Assembly (NCBI GenBank): GCA_026261815.1
Contig: JAMPIT010000435.1
Span: forward strand, 1-64,000
Length of the DNA stretch: 64,000 nt
Direction: 5' to 3'
Source of the DNA: Monarcha castaneiventris obscurior
Taxonomy: Eukaryota > Chordata > Aves > Passeriformes > Monarchidae
The translations under genes were made by a program, and so were the position numbers. Below are positions 1-11,200 of this stretch, one piece after another (position 1 is the stretch's first letter; every line of letters starts with the position of its first letter). The notes under the pieces are model-generated. The model saw only the letters and a program-made list of their open reading frames with translations, was not told the origin of the DNA and searched no databases.

Positions 1-569
1 CAGCCTGAGCTTCTTGCCTGGATGGCGGGTCTCCGATGGTGTGCCATCCTTGCAAGGCTTGAGGCTCTCCCAGGGATGGAGAATCTTGCTGGGAGCAGCC
101 TCTTGAAGGGATGGAGGCTCCTGGAGGAGCTGGACGAGCCACAGCAGGGCAGGTGGCCTCGCTTCACCAGCTCCTCCAGTTCTTTCCACAAGGCCTGCCA
201 CATCCCAGAGTAGAGCGGCCCTGCTGTCCCATTGCGAGCCCAGAGCAGCAGCATCAGTTCCTGCAGCTCCTGGGCCACTGCCACGCAGGGGCCGCAGCTG
301 CAGGGGCTGTCCAGGGGGCTCGCGGGAGCACGTGGCCGCTTGCGAGGGGTCGCCCAAGGCCTGGAGGACCTGGGAGCCACAGGGGCTCCTCGCTTCCTCC
401 GTGAGCCTCTGGGCCGGACCCCGGGGTGCTTCCACCTCTTCGGTGTCCGTGCCTGCTGCCTCTGTGGTGGCCAGTGGCCAATGCACCACCAGACAGCCAC
501 AGCGGCCAGCAGCAGGACAAGCACAGCCATCAGGACGCCACCGGCACACATGGCTCCGGCACGTCCCAT
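1..569 (-). CDS. PIM1-like kinase copy, first exon only (partial, leaves window)
   Basis: The - strand reads open from an ATG at 567-569 (Kozak context gtcgccATGG) to the left edge, about 189 codons. It matches, residue for residue over most of its length, the first exon of the kinase gene at 8,254 on the opposite strand. It shares the short N-terminus, a hydrophobic stretch of about 23 residues ([20 protein letters not shown]), an arginine-rich region and the [20 protein letters not shown] segment. Differences are scattered substitutions, with no frameshift seen. The kinase exons, if present, lie outside the window, so this could be a whole gene or a truncated copy. The two copies point away from each other. 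The function of the N-terminal region is unknown; a membrane anchor is inferred from hydrophobicity alone. Confidence 0.65.
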   Translation of the reverse strand, partial: MGRAGAMCAGGVLMAVLVLLLAAVAVWWCIGHWPPQRQQARTPKRWKHPGVRPRGSRRKRGAPVAPRSSRPWATPRKRPRAPASPLDSPCSCGPCVAVAQELQELMLLLWARNGTAGPLYSGMWQALWKELEELVKRGHLPCCGSSSSSRSLHPFKRLLPARFSIPGRASSLARMAHHRRPAIQARSSG

Positions 570-745
570 GGCGACTGCACTGGCAGCTGCGGTGCTGGCC
601 CCTCTTATCCAGCGGCTGCGCGGTGATGTCACAGTGCTGTGGGCCAGGGCAGCCGTGTGACATCCCAGCCCTGCCTCACGCCAGCGCTCAGCCCCTTTGT
701 GCCGTCACAGCCCTGCCTCAGCCCAGCGCTCACCAGTGCCACGGG
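570..745 (-). promoter_or_regulatory. Upstream region shared by both PIM1-like copies
   Basis: Homology to the kinase gene at 8,254 continues upstream of the ATG to about position 720-745 here (about 8,090 there). It includes a GTGATGTCAC element resembling a CRE half-site pair and a GATAAG/TATA-like stretch about 35 bases before the ATG. A 50-60 bp block (CCTGCCTCA...CAGCGCTCA) is partly repeated twice here. Shared non-coding sequence shows the promoter was duplicated with the exon. Promoter activity is inferred. Confidence 0.35.
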
Positions 746-819
746 AGGAAGAAAGGGGCTCCCTGTGGCCACTTGAGGGCCCTCTGGAGCAGAGTGGGGG
801 GAAGATTCTTGTCTAAGTA

Positions 820-3290
820 GGACACAGGGATGAGGAGGGGAACGATGATGGTGTCACCCCCTTGCTGGCACAGCATGGGGCATGGATTGTCCAATGGGAC
901 ACTGCAGAGTCCTTGAGGAGGTCAATCCCTGCTCAGCAACATCCAAACCATCCAAGTGCTAACCACCGCATTGCCATCCTGAATCCAAACCCAGCTCTGT
1001 CCCTCTTACTGGGAAGAAAATCGATCCTATCCCATTGAAAACCAGTACAGCAGCCAGTTCTTCACCCAGCACACCCTGTCCCTGCTCATCTCACATCTGG
1101 ACACCTACTCCAGAAGGATTCTGTGAGGGACAGGATCAAAACTCCTCTTAAAATCCTGAAATACAACCTGCATTGCCTTCCCATCACCCACAAGATGGGT
1201 GACCTTATGGCAGCAGGATAATCAATCCATTAGACAGGAATTTCCCTCTGTTATCTCACGCTGCCCATGGCTGACGCCGGCACTGTCCTTCCATCACTTC
1301 CCACTAGTGCCAAGTGTGACCTTCTCCACCATTATTCCTGCTGACAAGATTAGATTAATAGGGCTGGAGTTTCCTGGAAAGTCCAAGCCCTTGCTGTCAA
1401 GTCGGATACAGCTGGAGAGCGTTTAGCCACCATGGACCTCCTTGGGCTTTCAGGAGCCTGGGTGGATGGTTTAGGGGCTTCCTGCTGGGACATATCGGGA
1501 TGAATCCCATCCAGTGCCACAGCCTCATGGATATCGTTCTGGTCCAAGTTGTCCCCAGCAATCCCAAATGGAAGATCGCTGTCCCTCGCACCACTTTGCC
1601 TCTCCCGTTGGACACCCTTTGGCACCCAGAGAAGCCGGTGGTACTTGGCAGAGCCAGGGCCTGTGGGACAAGGACACTGGGAAAAGCTAAAAGCAGAGAG
1701 GACGCCCAGAAAGCCCAATTCCCACAGGATTCTGCCATCCTGAATGGGTCAGCCTGTCCTGAGAGGATGCTTGCCATGGCTTTGGGCATCGGGGTCCTGC
1801 TGGCCCTGGTGGGCTGCACAGCCATGGAGGGCTGAGCTGAGTGTCAGCCTCCCACGGAGAGCTGGGAGAAAGACTGCGGACAGGACACGGGATCCCGGGG
1901 ACCTCCCGCCACCAGTGCCAACGTGGTGGCCACATCTGTCCTGCCAGTGGCCCCGTAACAACTGGTCTCCCAGTTGTTTCAGCGCCTGGAGGGACACCTC
2001 AATCCCCACAAGGTTCCAAACCCCAGCGTCCTGCCATGAACCTGTCCGGGGGTAGCCACCGGGAGTCCATCCACATGCGGCTGCTCCAGGAGGTCAAAGA
2101 GGAGACAGTGAGGAGAGCCCAGCGAGGCAGGGAGGGGAGGGGAGGAGATGAGGGGGCTGGGGAGGGAAGGGGAGGGAAGGCACTTGGTCTTGGAGGAGCA
2201 GGCACTGCTGGCTCTCGGGATTCCCTGGCTGGGCAAGGTGGTGCCAGGTGCCATCCCACCATGTGCCCTGACTGTCCTCTTGTCCCCACAGCCATGACCT
2301 TGGGACAGGTGGCTCTGCACATCCTTGCCCTCCTCTTCTGCCAAGACAGTTCAGGGAAAATACTTCCACTACTCCACCTCAGTAAGGGTCCCAGGTGGCT
2401 CCGTGCTACTCGGGGTGCTGGAGGTGGCAGTAGAGGATAACCCTGAAACCTTTAGGTGAGAGCCAGAGGAGCTGTGGCTGTGGGATTGGGCATCCCACCA
2501 CCCAGCCTGGAGCCCACTCCCTCTCCCTGGCAACTTCCAGACATCCTGTGGCCCTGTGGTGGTCTCCATGCATGAGCTGGCTTCCAGCATGGATGACAGG
2601 ATGTACTGGCAGTGCCACAGTGCCAGGGACACCCTCAATGAAGATGGGCAGCCCAAGGTGGGGGAGCACCTACAAACCACCAGCTGGGGAGTGCATCCAG
2701 GCCATCTTCAGCTCCTACTGATGCCACTGAAGGACGCCAGGAGCCGCCATGGAGCAACAAAGTGTCATTCCAGCATGTCCCTGGGTATCTCTGTGTGGCC
2801 CTGGGAGTGGCAGACAGTGCCACAAAGTAGGAGGTCCCTTGTATCCCCAGCTTCCAGGGCAGGGAAAACAAGGAGGTATTGTTCCTACAGTCCCAGCCTG
2901 GGATAACTGGAGAGGGAACCCAGTAGAAGACACCAAGAGCCCCTAGGACACAGGTGTCAGGGATCCAGCAGATGACCCTGCGCCTGGTTGGCTTGTGGGG
3001 CCAGCGTGGAGGGTTTGGGTGATAAACCGCAGGGATCAAGGGGACCCCCAGGACCCAGGGGCCGGGGTCAGCAGCACAGAGCAGAGCGCATCCAAACCGC
3101 CATGGGGAAGGGATCAGTGCCATCTGCAGGGCAGAAGGACGCTGGAAGCGAGAGTGACTGCGGAGCCACCGGCTGATGGAAATGGATTGTTGGGGTGTCA
3201 GGGGCTCCCATCATACCAGGGACTCACCACACTGGAGCCCTTGCTAGCAGGCAGGGTGGGTCCGGATAGAGAGCAAGTCTGTTCCCTGGG
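820..3290. other. Intergenic sequence, no gene recognised
   Basis: Several overlapping open frames of 60-200 codons occur on both strands, but none shows a recognisable domain and they shadow each other in GC-rich sequence. A stretch near 915-1,057 resembles one at about 7,601-7,745 in the same orientation (shared words such as TGAATC.AAACCCAG and ACTGGGAA.AAAA), suggesting a dispersed avian repeat. A purine tract with many G runs lies at 2,131-2,180. Confidence 0.4.
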
Positions 3291-3299
3291 ACACGCAGG

Positions 3300-3840
3300 G
3301 ACCTCTCGATCCACTCGCAGCTTTATGCCTAAGGTGGGGAAACTGTCAAGAAGTTCTTTGATTATTCAGGGACTAAGTGGGAAAGAGGACCAGATGCATT
3401 TTGTTCAACCACTGTTGGTAAATGTGGGGGATAGGTTTGAAATGCATGAATTTCTGTTTGTTTCTGATTGTGATTGTAATTTACTGGGAAGGGATTTGAT
3501 GGCTAAACTGGGAATGTAAATTAATATTGTGAAAGGTGATAAGGAAGCTATCACCGTTGTAACTTTGTGTGAAATGCCTGAGAAGGTCTATGCTGAAATA
3601 AACCCAGAAGTTGGGCAGTCCCAGGGAAATGTGGAAAATTAGATATGGAACCTCTCCAAATCACTTTGAAGCCACCAGGAAAAGTGGTGCCTAAAAAGCA
3701 ATGCCTTATTTCAGGGGAGGGAAGGAAGGGGTTCCAGCCCATTACTGAGTCCCTGTCAAAGGCAGGTCTTTTGGAGCCAGGGATGTCTCTCTATAGCGCT
3801 GCTGTCCTGCCAGGTAAGAACCTGCCAGAATTTTAAAGTG
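3300..3840 (+). pseudogene. Endogenous retrovirus remnant: protease and start of reverse transcriptase
   Basis: The + strand frame ending at 3,519 closes with a retroviral aspartic-protease-like C-terminus (ending LLGRDLMAKLGM). After a stop, the frame at 3,645-3,836 resembles the N-terminus of a gammaretrovirus-type reverse transcriptase (PLQITLKPPGKVVPKKQ, then a block with a GRKGFQPI core). Stop codons and frame breaks separate the pieces and no catalytic RT motif is present, so this is a decayed fragment. The family assignment comes from recalled motif order and is tentative beyond retroviral pol. Confidence 0.6.
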
Positions 3841-3849
3841 TTAAAAAGC

Positions 3850-3995
3850 AGATGAACCAAGGCTCCTGCCATAGCCCTTCAAGAGAGGGAAAAAGAATTT
3901 GAATTTTATGTGGATGTTGAACAGGACCATGCCAAAGGAGTTCTAGTGCAAGAACACCACGGGGCGGTACTTGAAGACCAGTGAGTGACTCAGAC
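3850..3995 (+). pseudogene. ERV remnant: RNase H-like pol fragment
   Basis: Immediately after the RT-start fragment, one + frame encodes a stretch around EFEFYVDVEQDHAKGVLVQE. It resembles the beginning of the connection/RNase H domain of gammaretrovirus-like pol. The main RT palm is missing between this and the preceding piece, so the relic carries a large internal deletion. The frame then closes. Too short for finer classification. Confidence 0.5.
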
Positions 3996-3999
3996 GTGA

Positions 4000-4830
4000 G
4001 CCCGGTTTTATCAGCTGGTGTATGAAGGGGGGAGTGTGTGGGGCTCCCCTCCACCACTGTTAGTGGTTTCAGGCCCCCAAGAGCTCTTGTGCCTCCCTTT
4101 TTCCCAACAATATCCCTCCGTCCCCTCCTTCCCGACGTTTCCCCTCAGCAGCCCCGAGCCTTTTCCCGCCCTTTTTCCCCTCAGTGCTGGCCCCGCCCCC
4201 CGCTCAGACCACGCCCCCTCAGCGCTGCTGGGGCTCCGGCCACGCCCATCCCGCTGGCCACGCCCCCTGGGCTGGGAACGGCTCCCTGCCCTCCCCTCGC
4301 TAATTAGCGCCCTGAGTTCCTCCCTCGTTAATACATCACTAATTGGGCCCCTGGCGGCCAAGAGCAGAGGTTTGGAGGAGCTCTGTGGGACACCCTGGCT
4401 GCGTGGGGCAGGCCAGAGATGCCCAGCGTTGCCCCCCCACTCAGGGCAGGGATCTGGGGCACTGCGGCCACCTGGGGAAGATGCTCCGTCCCAGCCATAC
4501 CTCGACGGAAGGGAGAGCAGGAAAGCAGGGTGCCAGAGACACAGAACCCCTCAAGACTTCCCCAGCTCGGTGTTCTCCACCCTGCCCTGTCCCTTCCTAG
4601 GCTGACAGCTGGTCTGGAGTCCTCACAGAGACAGAGCTGAAATCAGTCAGAATTTACCTGTGAGAATTTTACAGTGAAATTTTCCAGCTTCAGTGAAACC
4701 CACAGAGAAGACCAAGAAGATAAGCAATGAGACAAGATGTTCTGGACACAAAGAGAGGATGTTCTTGTTATGGGACATTAAGATCGTATTGATTTATTAA
4801 AATATGGATATAGATCTAATAACAATATCC
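4000..4830. other. GC-box-rich spacer
   Basis: No coding exon is recognised. Between 4,190 and 4,275 the motif CACGCCC occurs three times with other GC boxes. It is followed by two TAATTAG-type sequences near 4,301 and 4,340. This could be a decayed promoter or LTR U3 region. From 4,640 on the sequence turns AT-rich and runs into the LTR-like piece. Confidence 0.3.
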
Positions 4831-4833
4831 ACC

Positions 4834-5165
4834 TGAGACGGACAAAGACTCTCTAACTTGTTAGGGTTAGAAAGTGCATGTTTATTCCAGTGCTGGGAAG
4901 GTGCAGGTATAGCTCCGAGATTACAAAACAATTCAAAGTCTATTTATCCACGAAAGTTCTAAATATTCAAAATACAAATGCATATTTATAACATAGACAC
5001 CTCCCATTCCCCGCTTCGTATGAAAATTAGCTAAAAAGTCATTAAGCATGCGCAGTTCGTTTTATAAAATAGGCTGGTGGTCCTGAACGAATGAGGAGGG
5101 GGCTGTCTTGATAAAGTAAGACTGGTTTTCCTCACCTTCTTGCTTCTCTGGTTTTTAACAATACA
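4834..5165 (-). mobile_element. LTR-like fragment in reverse orientation
   Basis: Read on the - strand, this has a TATA-like TTTTATAAAAC (about 5,060), then AATAAA (about 4,889) followed by a terminal segment ending GTCCGTCTCA, with the terminal CA at 4,834-4,835. This order (TATA, poly(A) signal, CA end) is that of a retroviral LTR, and the terminal wording resembles bird ERVL-type LTRs. The 5-prime boundary on the high-coordinate side could not be fixed and no target duplication was found. Confidence 0.45.
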
Positions 5166-5460
5166 CCTGACCTTGGAAGACTCCCAGTTCTCTCTTCTAT
5201 TGCTTTTGAATAAGTTGCAGGTGGAAGAATTTGTAACTGTCTAGGCCTTCTTTTGAATTTTTCCTTCTAAGATTATTAATTGCCTATTATAAGCACAGCT
5301 AAACAAATACCAAGTAATCAGAGCTTATTTTATACTTAACTTTCTGCTTAATAATTAATTCCTTTAATCAACTTTAGCTAAGTTTTGCGCTTTTTCTTTA
5401 TTTCAGTTATCTTTGGCAGAATTAGCTTTTATTTAAAATCTCAATATTTAAGTGTTTCAA

Positions 5461-5710
5461 ATGACCCTATGTTTCAGTATGAGGACGAAGTTGGGGATAA
5501 TATGTAGCAACTATACCTTTGCTTGTATAGCTAATTGTTTCACTGCTTGAATGGTCATTGTTTGTTAGACAGCCTTGTCATTGTTTGCTAAGCAGCCAAT
5601 CCTAATAGGCCACGGCAATTGTGAAGAGGTATAAGAATAGCAGTAGAGAAAATAAAACTTCTTACGACTCTGGATTACAACAAGTGTGTGCTGTTATGTC
5701 CATCTCGACA
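5461..5710 (+). mobile_element. LTR-like fragment, + orientation
   Basis: The signals follow LTR order on the + strand: CCAAT near 5,596, TATAAG at 5,630-5,635, AATAAA at 5,651-5,656, then about 50 bases ending CTCGACA at 5,710. The start is uncertain. No internal coding region is attached on either side, so a solo or truncated LTR is the likely reading. It may be part of the same insertion cluster as the pol remnants at 3,300-3,995. Confidence 0.45.
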
Positions 5711-7330
5711 AAGCCACACCTTCCAGCTCCATGCCGTGTTTACAGGAGCTCAGAAAGAGGAAAAAACCAAAAATGAGCTCCACAGTGATTTCCTGAAAGA
5801 AAAGTCCATCAATGGCCAGGGGGCTCCTGTGGCTCCTTCCTGAAAATCGGGGCTGTGGGGAACAGGGCACAGGGTGCCCCAGGACACAGCTGGACACTGA
5901 TCCCTCCTGGATCTCCTTGGCACCCCTGTCCCAGGCAAGGATGGTTCTGAATTTCCTCCTGGATCTGTCCCAGGAAGGTCCCTGCTCCCTGGTGCGGGAT
6001 GGGAGGGGTAGAGGTGGCCCTCTCACACTCATCCCACTCATTCCCCCCTGTGCTGGCTTTGCCCCTGGGGTGTTGACCCCCCTTTTCAGGGTGTCCAGCC
6101 CTGTTCCCATGGGGAACCTTGGCAGCACCCATGGACATAACCAACCTTTGTGGGAGGCTGGGAGCACTGGTGAGGGAGGGGGCTGCTCCTGGTGACCTGG
6201 AACTTGGCTCCTGCTGTGAGCCAGGGGCTTTCTGCCTGCTGGGCTGGGGGAACACCCCCTCTGAGCTCTGTGACAGCCCCAGCCCCACACCCACTCCTTG
6301 CCACAGCTCCTCCCAGACAGCATCCGCTACGGACACGTCCCCCGCTACCGTCCCTTGGCCAGGGGCCTTGTGGCTCATGCCAGACCCTTCTTCCTCCCCA
6401 GGGAGCCTCTTCCCAGGTAAGGGGGGAGCCCCCCACAGCCCAGGACTCTCCAGCTCAGCCCCCCTAGAGCCAGGCCGCCGTCTGAGTCTCGCATGCCCTG
6501 AGCCAAGTGGGGACTGGCGGCCGTCTTGGCCACAGCAACCACAGATAAATCGAGTTTCAAACCTCTGACAAGAGGAAAAGGGCCAGCAAAACCTCAGCTC
6601 GGGGAATGAGGAGAGCAGACTCCAGACTGCTCGGGGAACTGGTAAGCAGGATCTCCAGGGAAAATATTTTTGCATGTGCTGGGGTCCATCAGTGCTGGTC
6701 AATATTGAAACATCACCTCCTAAGGGCGCAGGAGCAGGCGATTCCCAAATGTCAGAAGCCAAGCAGGTGAGGCAGAAGGCATCTTCTCTGGGAAAGAGGA
6801 TGGAAAAGGTAGCTGTGTGCCCAGTGGAAGCAAGGTCAGGAGAAGAATACAGATGTCAGGAAAATTAATCTACAACCACCAGAGGTTTATGTCCAAAAAA
6901 GAGACAGAGGAGTCCTGTTACTTTCTTTGAATAAAAAGAGAGGTCATGGGCAATTCCCACAGCGTCTCTCAAATTGTTAGAGGACACAGCTTCCTTTTTA
7001 TCCTAATTTGCCTCTCTCTTTCCCCACTGGCTGAGGTACTTGAGAGGTACAGACTTCCCGAATCCCTTAATACAAACCCCCTTTCTAATGTGTACCCCCC
7101 CACTCCCATTCTTTTCCTTGTCTCTGTGTTCTTTCTCTCTAAAACCAGGGATTAGCACAGTCTTGAGTGAGTAACAGTCTGTGTCAATTAGTGGAATTCC
7201 TATGGAATTTATGGTTCCTCCCATGGCTTCTTTCACCTATCAGTATCTGGCTTGATCTACCATCTGGCCCACAGACAGTTTGTAAAGACACCTCCTTCTC
7301 ATTCCTTTCAGAGAGGTTTCTTGCCACTGT
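5711..7330. other. Intergenic sequence, no gene recognised
   Basis: A 317-codon open frame on the - strand (5,809-6,762) is rich in Gly, Pro and Ser and has no recognisable domain, signal or repeat structure. Several other frames overlap it in the same GC-rich stretch. From 6,900 the sequence becomes AT-richer. No transposon boundary was identified. Confidence 0.35.
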
Positions 7331-7339
7331 ATGGAGAAA

Positions 7340-7560
7340 TTTGGTGTGGTGAAAGCTCAACTGGAGATGAAGGTGGCCAGAAACGTGGGTCACAACAAAA
7401 AGAGTATTTTAAAATATATTAATGGCAGAAAACATTGTAGAAGTAACATTGTCCCCTTCCAGGATGTGGATGGTCACCTCACAAACAGGGATGGAGACAC
7501 GGCACCGGTGTTTAATGAATTCTTTGCCTCTGTCTTCAACACTCCTCCCTCCCCTCCCAG
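7340..7560 (+). mobile_element. CR1 LINE ORF2 fragment
   Basis: The + frame contains a KKSILKYINGR block followed about 45 residues later by VFNEFFASVFNT. This spacing and wording is typical of the CR1 ORF2 linker between endonuclease and reverse transcriptase (lysine-rich YI block, then LNAFFASVF). Neither catalytic domain is present, so this is an inactive relic. The stretch following it to about 7,760 resembles sequence at 915-1,057 and may belong to the same repeat. Confidence 0.6.
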
Positions 7561-7779
7561 TGGAAAACATGCATTGTACCAAGGGACACTGCAAAATCAT
7601 TGAAGAAGGCAAGCCCTGCTAGGGAGAAACCAAACCACCCATTTGATCAACAGCGTTCCCATCATGAATCTAAACCCAGTGTGTGCCAGCTATTGGGAAA
7701 AAAGGAAACCTATGCCAGTCAAAAGCAGATCAGTGGGAGAGCCATGAGCACTCCTTGGGATATCCTAGAACAGAGCCAA

Positions 7780-8085
7780 TGCAGAAGTGAGTGAGCTCTT
7801 ACAGAAAACTATTGCTGCCCTCGACAGCCAGCTCAGCAGAGCTCCCCAGAGACAGAAGAAGTTCAACTCTCTTTGTATCTGGAGGATCTTCTCAGGCACA
7901 CAGTAGTGGGTATTTCCACTTGGTACCGCTGCAGCGTCCTGGGAGCAGTGGGCTTGACACTGGTGGCACCAGCACTCTTCTTGATGTGCCACTTGCTCCA
8001 GGGAATGATTCAATACAACAGGCTGAGCTCCTGTTCTTGCTTCCAGGCATTTTCAGGCCATGTGCTTTTTAAGGGATGAGCAAGT
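7780..8085. other. Spacer upstream of the kinase gene with a hydrophobic open frame
   Basis: A 68-codon + frame at 7,873-8,079 includes a hydrophobic stretch (VLGAVGLTLVAPALFLMCHL) that would suit a membrane segment. It overlaps another frame at 7,791-8,072. I do not recognise it, and it has no partner exon that I could link. Confidence 0.25.
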
Positions 8086-8089
8086 TCTG

Positions 8090-8253
8090 CTGATCCGTGA
8101 GGTGGGGCAGGGCTGTGACGGCACAAAGGGGCTGAGCGCTGGCGTGAGGCAGGGCTGGGATGTCACACGGCTGCCCTGGCCCACAGCACTGTGACATCAC
8201 CGCGCAGCCGCTGGATAAGAGGGGCCAGCACCGCAGCTGCCAGTGCAGTCGCC
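8090..8253 (+). promoter_or_regulatory. Proximal promoter of the PIM1-like kinase gene
   Basis: This 165-base stretch is the mirror copy of 570-745. It contains TGACATCACC (CRE-like), GGATAAGAGG about 45 bases before the ATG (possible TATA substitute) and a strong Kozak context at the ATG. Conservation between the two copies supports a functional or recently duplicated unit. No transcript evidence is available here. Confidence 0.35.
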
Positions 8254-11200
8254 ATGGGACGTGCCGGAGCCATGTGTGCCGGTGGCGTCCTGATGGCTGT
8301 GCTTGTCCTGCTGCTGGCCGCTGTGGCTGTCTGGTGGGCCATTGGCCACTGGCCACCACGGAGGCAGCAGGCAGGGACAGCGAAGAGGTGCAAGTGCCCC
8401 GGGGTCCGGCCCAGAGGCTCCCGGAGGAAGCGAGGAGCCCCTGTGGCTCCCAGGTCCTCCAGGCCTCGGGCGACCCCTCGCAAGCGGCCACGTGCTCCCG
8501 CGAGCCCCCTGGACAGCCCCTGCAGCTGCGGCCCCTGCGTGGCAGTGGCCCAGGAGCTGCAGGAACTGATGCTGCTGCTCTGGGCTCGCAATGGGACAGC
8601 AGGGCCGCTCTACTCTGGGATGTGGCAGGCCTTGTGGAAAGAACTGGAGGAGCTGGTGAAGCGAGGCCACCTGCCCTGCTGTGGCTCGTCCGGCTCCTCC
8701 AGGAGCCTCCATCCCTGGAAGAGGCTGCTCCCAGCAACATTCTCCATCCCTGGGAGAGCCTCAAGCCTTGCAAGGATGGCACACCATCGGAGACCCGCCA
8801 TCCAGGCAAGAAGCTCAGGCTGTCAGAGATCCTCCGTCCTGCCAGGAGCCTCCGCTATCTCTGACAGCCTCCATCCCCCACAGAGGCTCAGTGAGACCTG
8901 TCAGCCTGCAGAAGGTGCAGAGCCAGTGCACAGGTCTCCCAGCTCCCTTGGACTCCTTGCGGACTTCAACAACGCGGGCGCAACCCTGACCATTGACGTG
9001 GCCAGGGAAAGCCCAGAAGTCCAAGTGGGAGCCCAGCCCGAGGCAGGGGAGCCTTCTCAGGAGCAGGTGGCGGAGCAGCGAGTGAGCTGGAGCCGGCAGT
9101 TGCCGGCCCACAGCTCCCAGGACGCTGTGCCGGCTGTGCCAGCTGGCAACGGCCCGAGCCTGGTGGCGGAGACGACCCTCGAGACACCGAGGAGGTCCCT
9201 CCATCTCCAGGAAGCTGCTCCGAGACAGCCACCGACTGCCGGGACGGCCTTTCTGGTAGCAGGTGAGATCTTCTGAGGAGCTGTCTGAGGCTCCCCCGGG
9301 GCTCTTGAGGGGCATCCCCAGGCCAGGCCAGGACCCCTGAGAGCAGCCTAGTCCCTGGCTGTTTGCAGTGCCTCTGCTGCCACGGCTTCAAAAAACCCCT
9401 CTCTGCTTTGCAGCTGCTCCTGGCACCCCCCTGTGCGAAGCCTCGGGCTGTAGCCCCGGCCGTCCTCAAGAGCAGAGTCCAGCCCAGGACGCCGGGGACA
9501 GAGACGGTGCCGCCCTGCCCCGCTGCACTCCGGCTCCTGCAGCCGCCTCTGCGCGCTGCCCTGGCCCAGCTCTGCCGCTCGCCAGCCCGACGGCTGCAAG
9601 GCGGTGGCCGCTGCCCGGCGCGCAGCAGGAAGCAGGTCAGAGCAACGTGGCCCGCGGTGGCTCGGCCCGCTTCACTCGCGGCCACTTGGCCGGGGCGGGC
9701 GGGGAGGGCCCTGGGCGCAAGGCTGAGGGCTCGGTGTCGGTCGCAGGGCAAAAGAAGAAAAAGCTGCAGGAGCTGTACCAGCTGGGCCCGCAGCTGGGGA
9801 GCGGTGGCTTCGGCACCGTTTTCTCGGGCATCCGCCTCTCGGACGGGAGCCCGGTAAGTGGCCGGGACGGCCGGGCGCGGCAGGAGGGCCAGGGGCGGGG
9901 CGGGGCGGGGCTGGAGCTCAGCCCCCGTCTCTCGTGGGCTTGCAGGTGGCCATCAAACGCGTGGCCCGGGAGAGCGTCCCGCAGTGGTACGAGCTGGTGA
10001 GTGAGCGGGGCCACCGCGACAGAGCGGGGCGTGGCGGGCAGGGATATCCCGAGGGCGGCAGGCGGGGCAGCGCGGGGGGAACGGGCGTGGGCTCAGCGTG
10101 CGAGCCGGAGCATCGCGGGCCCGGGGATGCCAAACACCGGTGGTGGGGCCGGGCAGGGCAGGGCGGCACCCCGCAAGCATGCCCTTGATGGGCGGGAGGA
10201 AGGCCAAGCACCAGGGGGGCTGCCCAAGGGGGCACTGGGGCATCCCAGGCACGGGGCAGCGGAGCCACAGGGCAGCATCAGGCCTGCTGGAGGCACTGTG
10301 TCCTCCTCGCAGCCCGACGGCACCCGTGTTCCCATGGAGATCGTGCTGATGGAGAAGGTGGGCTCTGGCTGCCACAACATCATCCAGCTCGTCGACTGGT
10401 TTGAGCTGCCTGACAGCTTTGTGCTGGTGATGGAGCGTCCGGAGGCATCGCAGGATCTCCTGGCCTTCCTGCTGGAGCAGGGGTTCCTGTGCGAGGAGAT
10501 GGCGCGCTGGCTTTTCTGCCAGGTGCTGGAGGCCGTGCGGCACTGCACCGCCTGTGGCGTCCTGCACCGGGACATCAAGCCAGAGAACCTCCTCGTGGAC
10601 CCGGAGAGCGGCGACCTGAAGCTCATCGACTTCGGTTGCGGCACCTTCCTCCAGGAGCAGGCCTTCACGCGGTTTGCCGGTGAGCCCACGGGCCGGGCCC
10701 CGCTCCCAGTGCCGGCCACTGCACGGCCCCATTCCCTCCTGGGCTGCGGGCTGCGGCATTCAGCCGGCTGCCGGCTGCCCTCTGGCACGGGGCAGGTGCC
10801 GTGCCCCAGGAGCCGGCTGCCGGCCCTGCCGACAGAGGAGGGCTGCAAAAGCCAGGCCCGGCCGCTGGGCTTGGCAGGCCCGCAAGGGCTTGGGCTGCTG
10901 CGCTGGCCTGGTTTGCCTTGCAGAATGGTTCCTTGGCTTTGGCCAACTGGCTGGCCAAAGGTGCTGGGTGGCCTGAGGGGCAAGTTGTGGCCACCGGTGC
11001 AGCCCCTGCTTGCGCCAGGAGGCTGGCGCCAGGCTCCGGAAGGCAGCAGCCTGCGCCCGGACAGCGCCGCCTGTCTCCCCTAGGAACACGCATGTACAGC
11101 CCACCCGAGTGGATCTGCCTTGGCTGCTACCACGGCCATTCGGCGACCATCTGGTCCCTGGGCGCGCTGCTGTACGTCATGGTCTGCGGGAACATCCCCT

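Noticed and set aside
1841..2440. 199-codon open frame on the + strand
   Set aside because: It runs through the purine-rich low-complexity tract and has no recognisable motif; - strand frames of similar length overlap it.
5809..6762. 317-codon open frame on the - strand
   Set aside because: It is GC-rich and biased in composition, overlaps other long frames on both strands, and shows no domain, signal or splice context.
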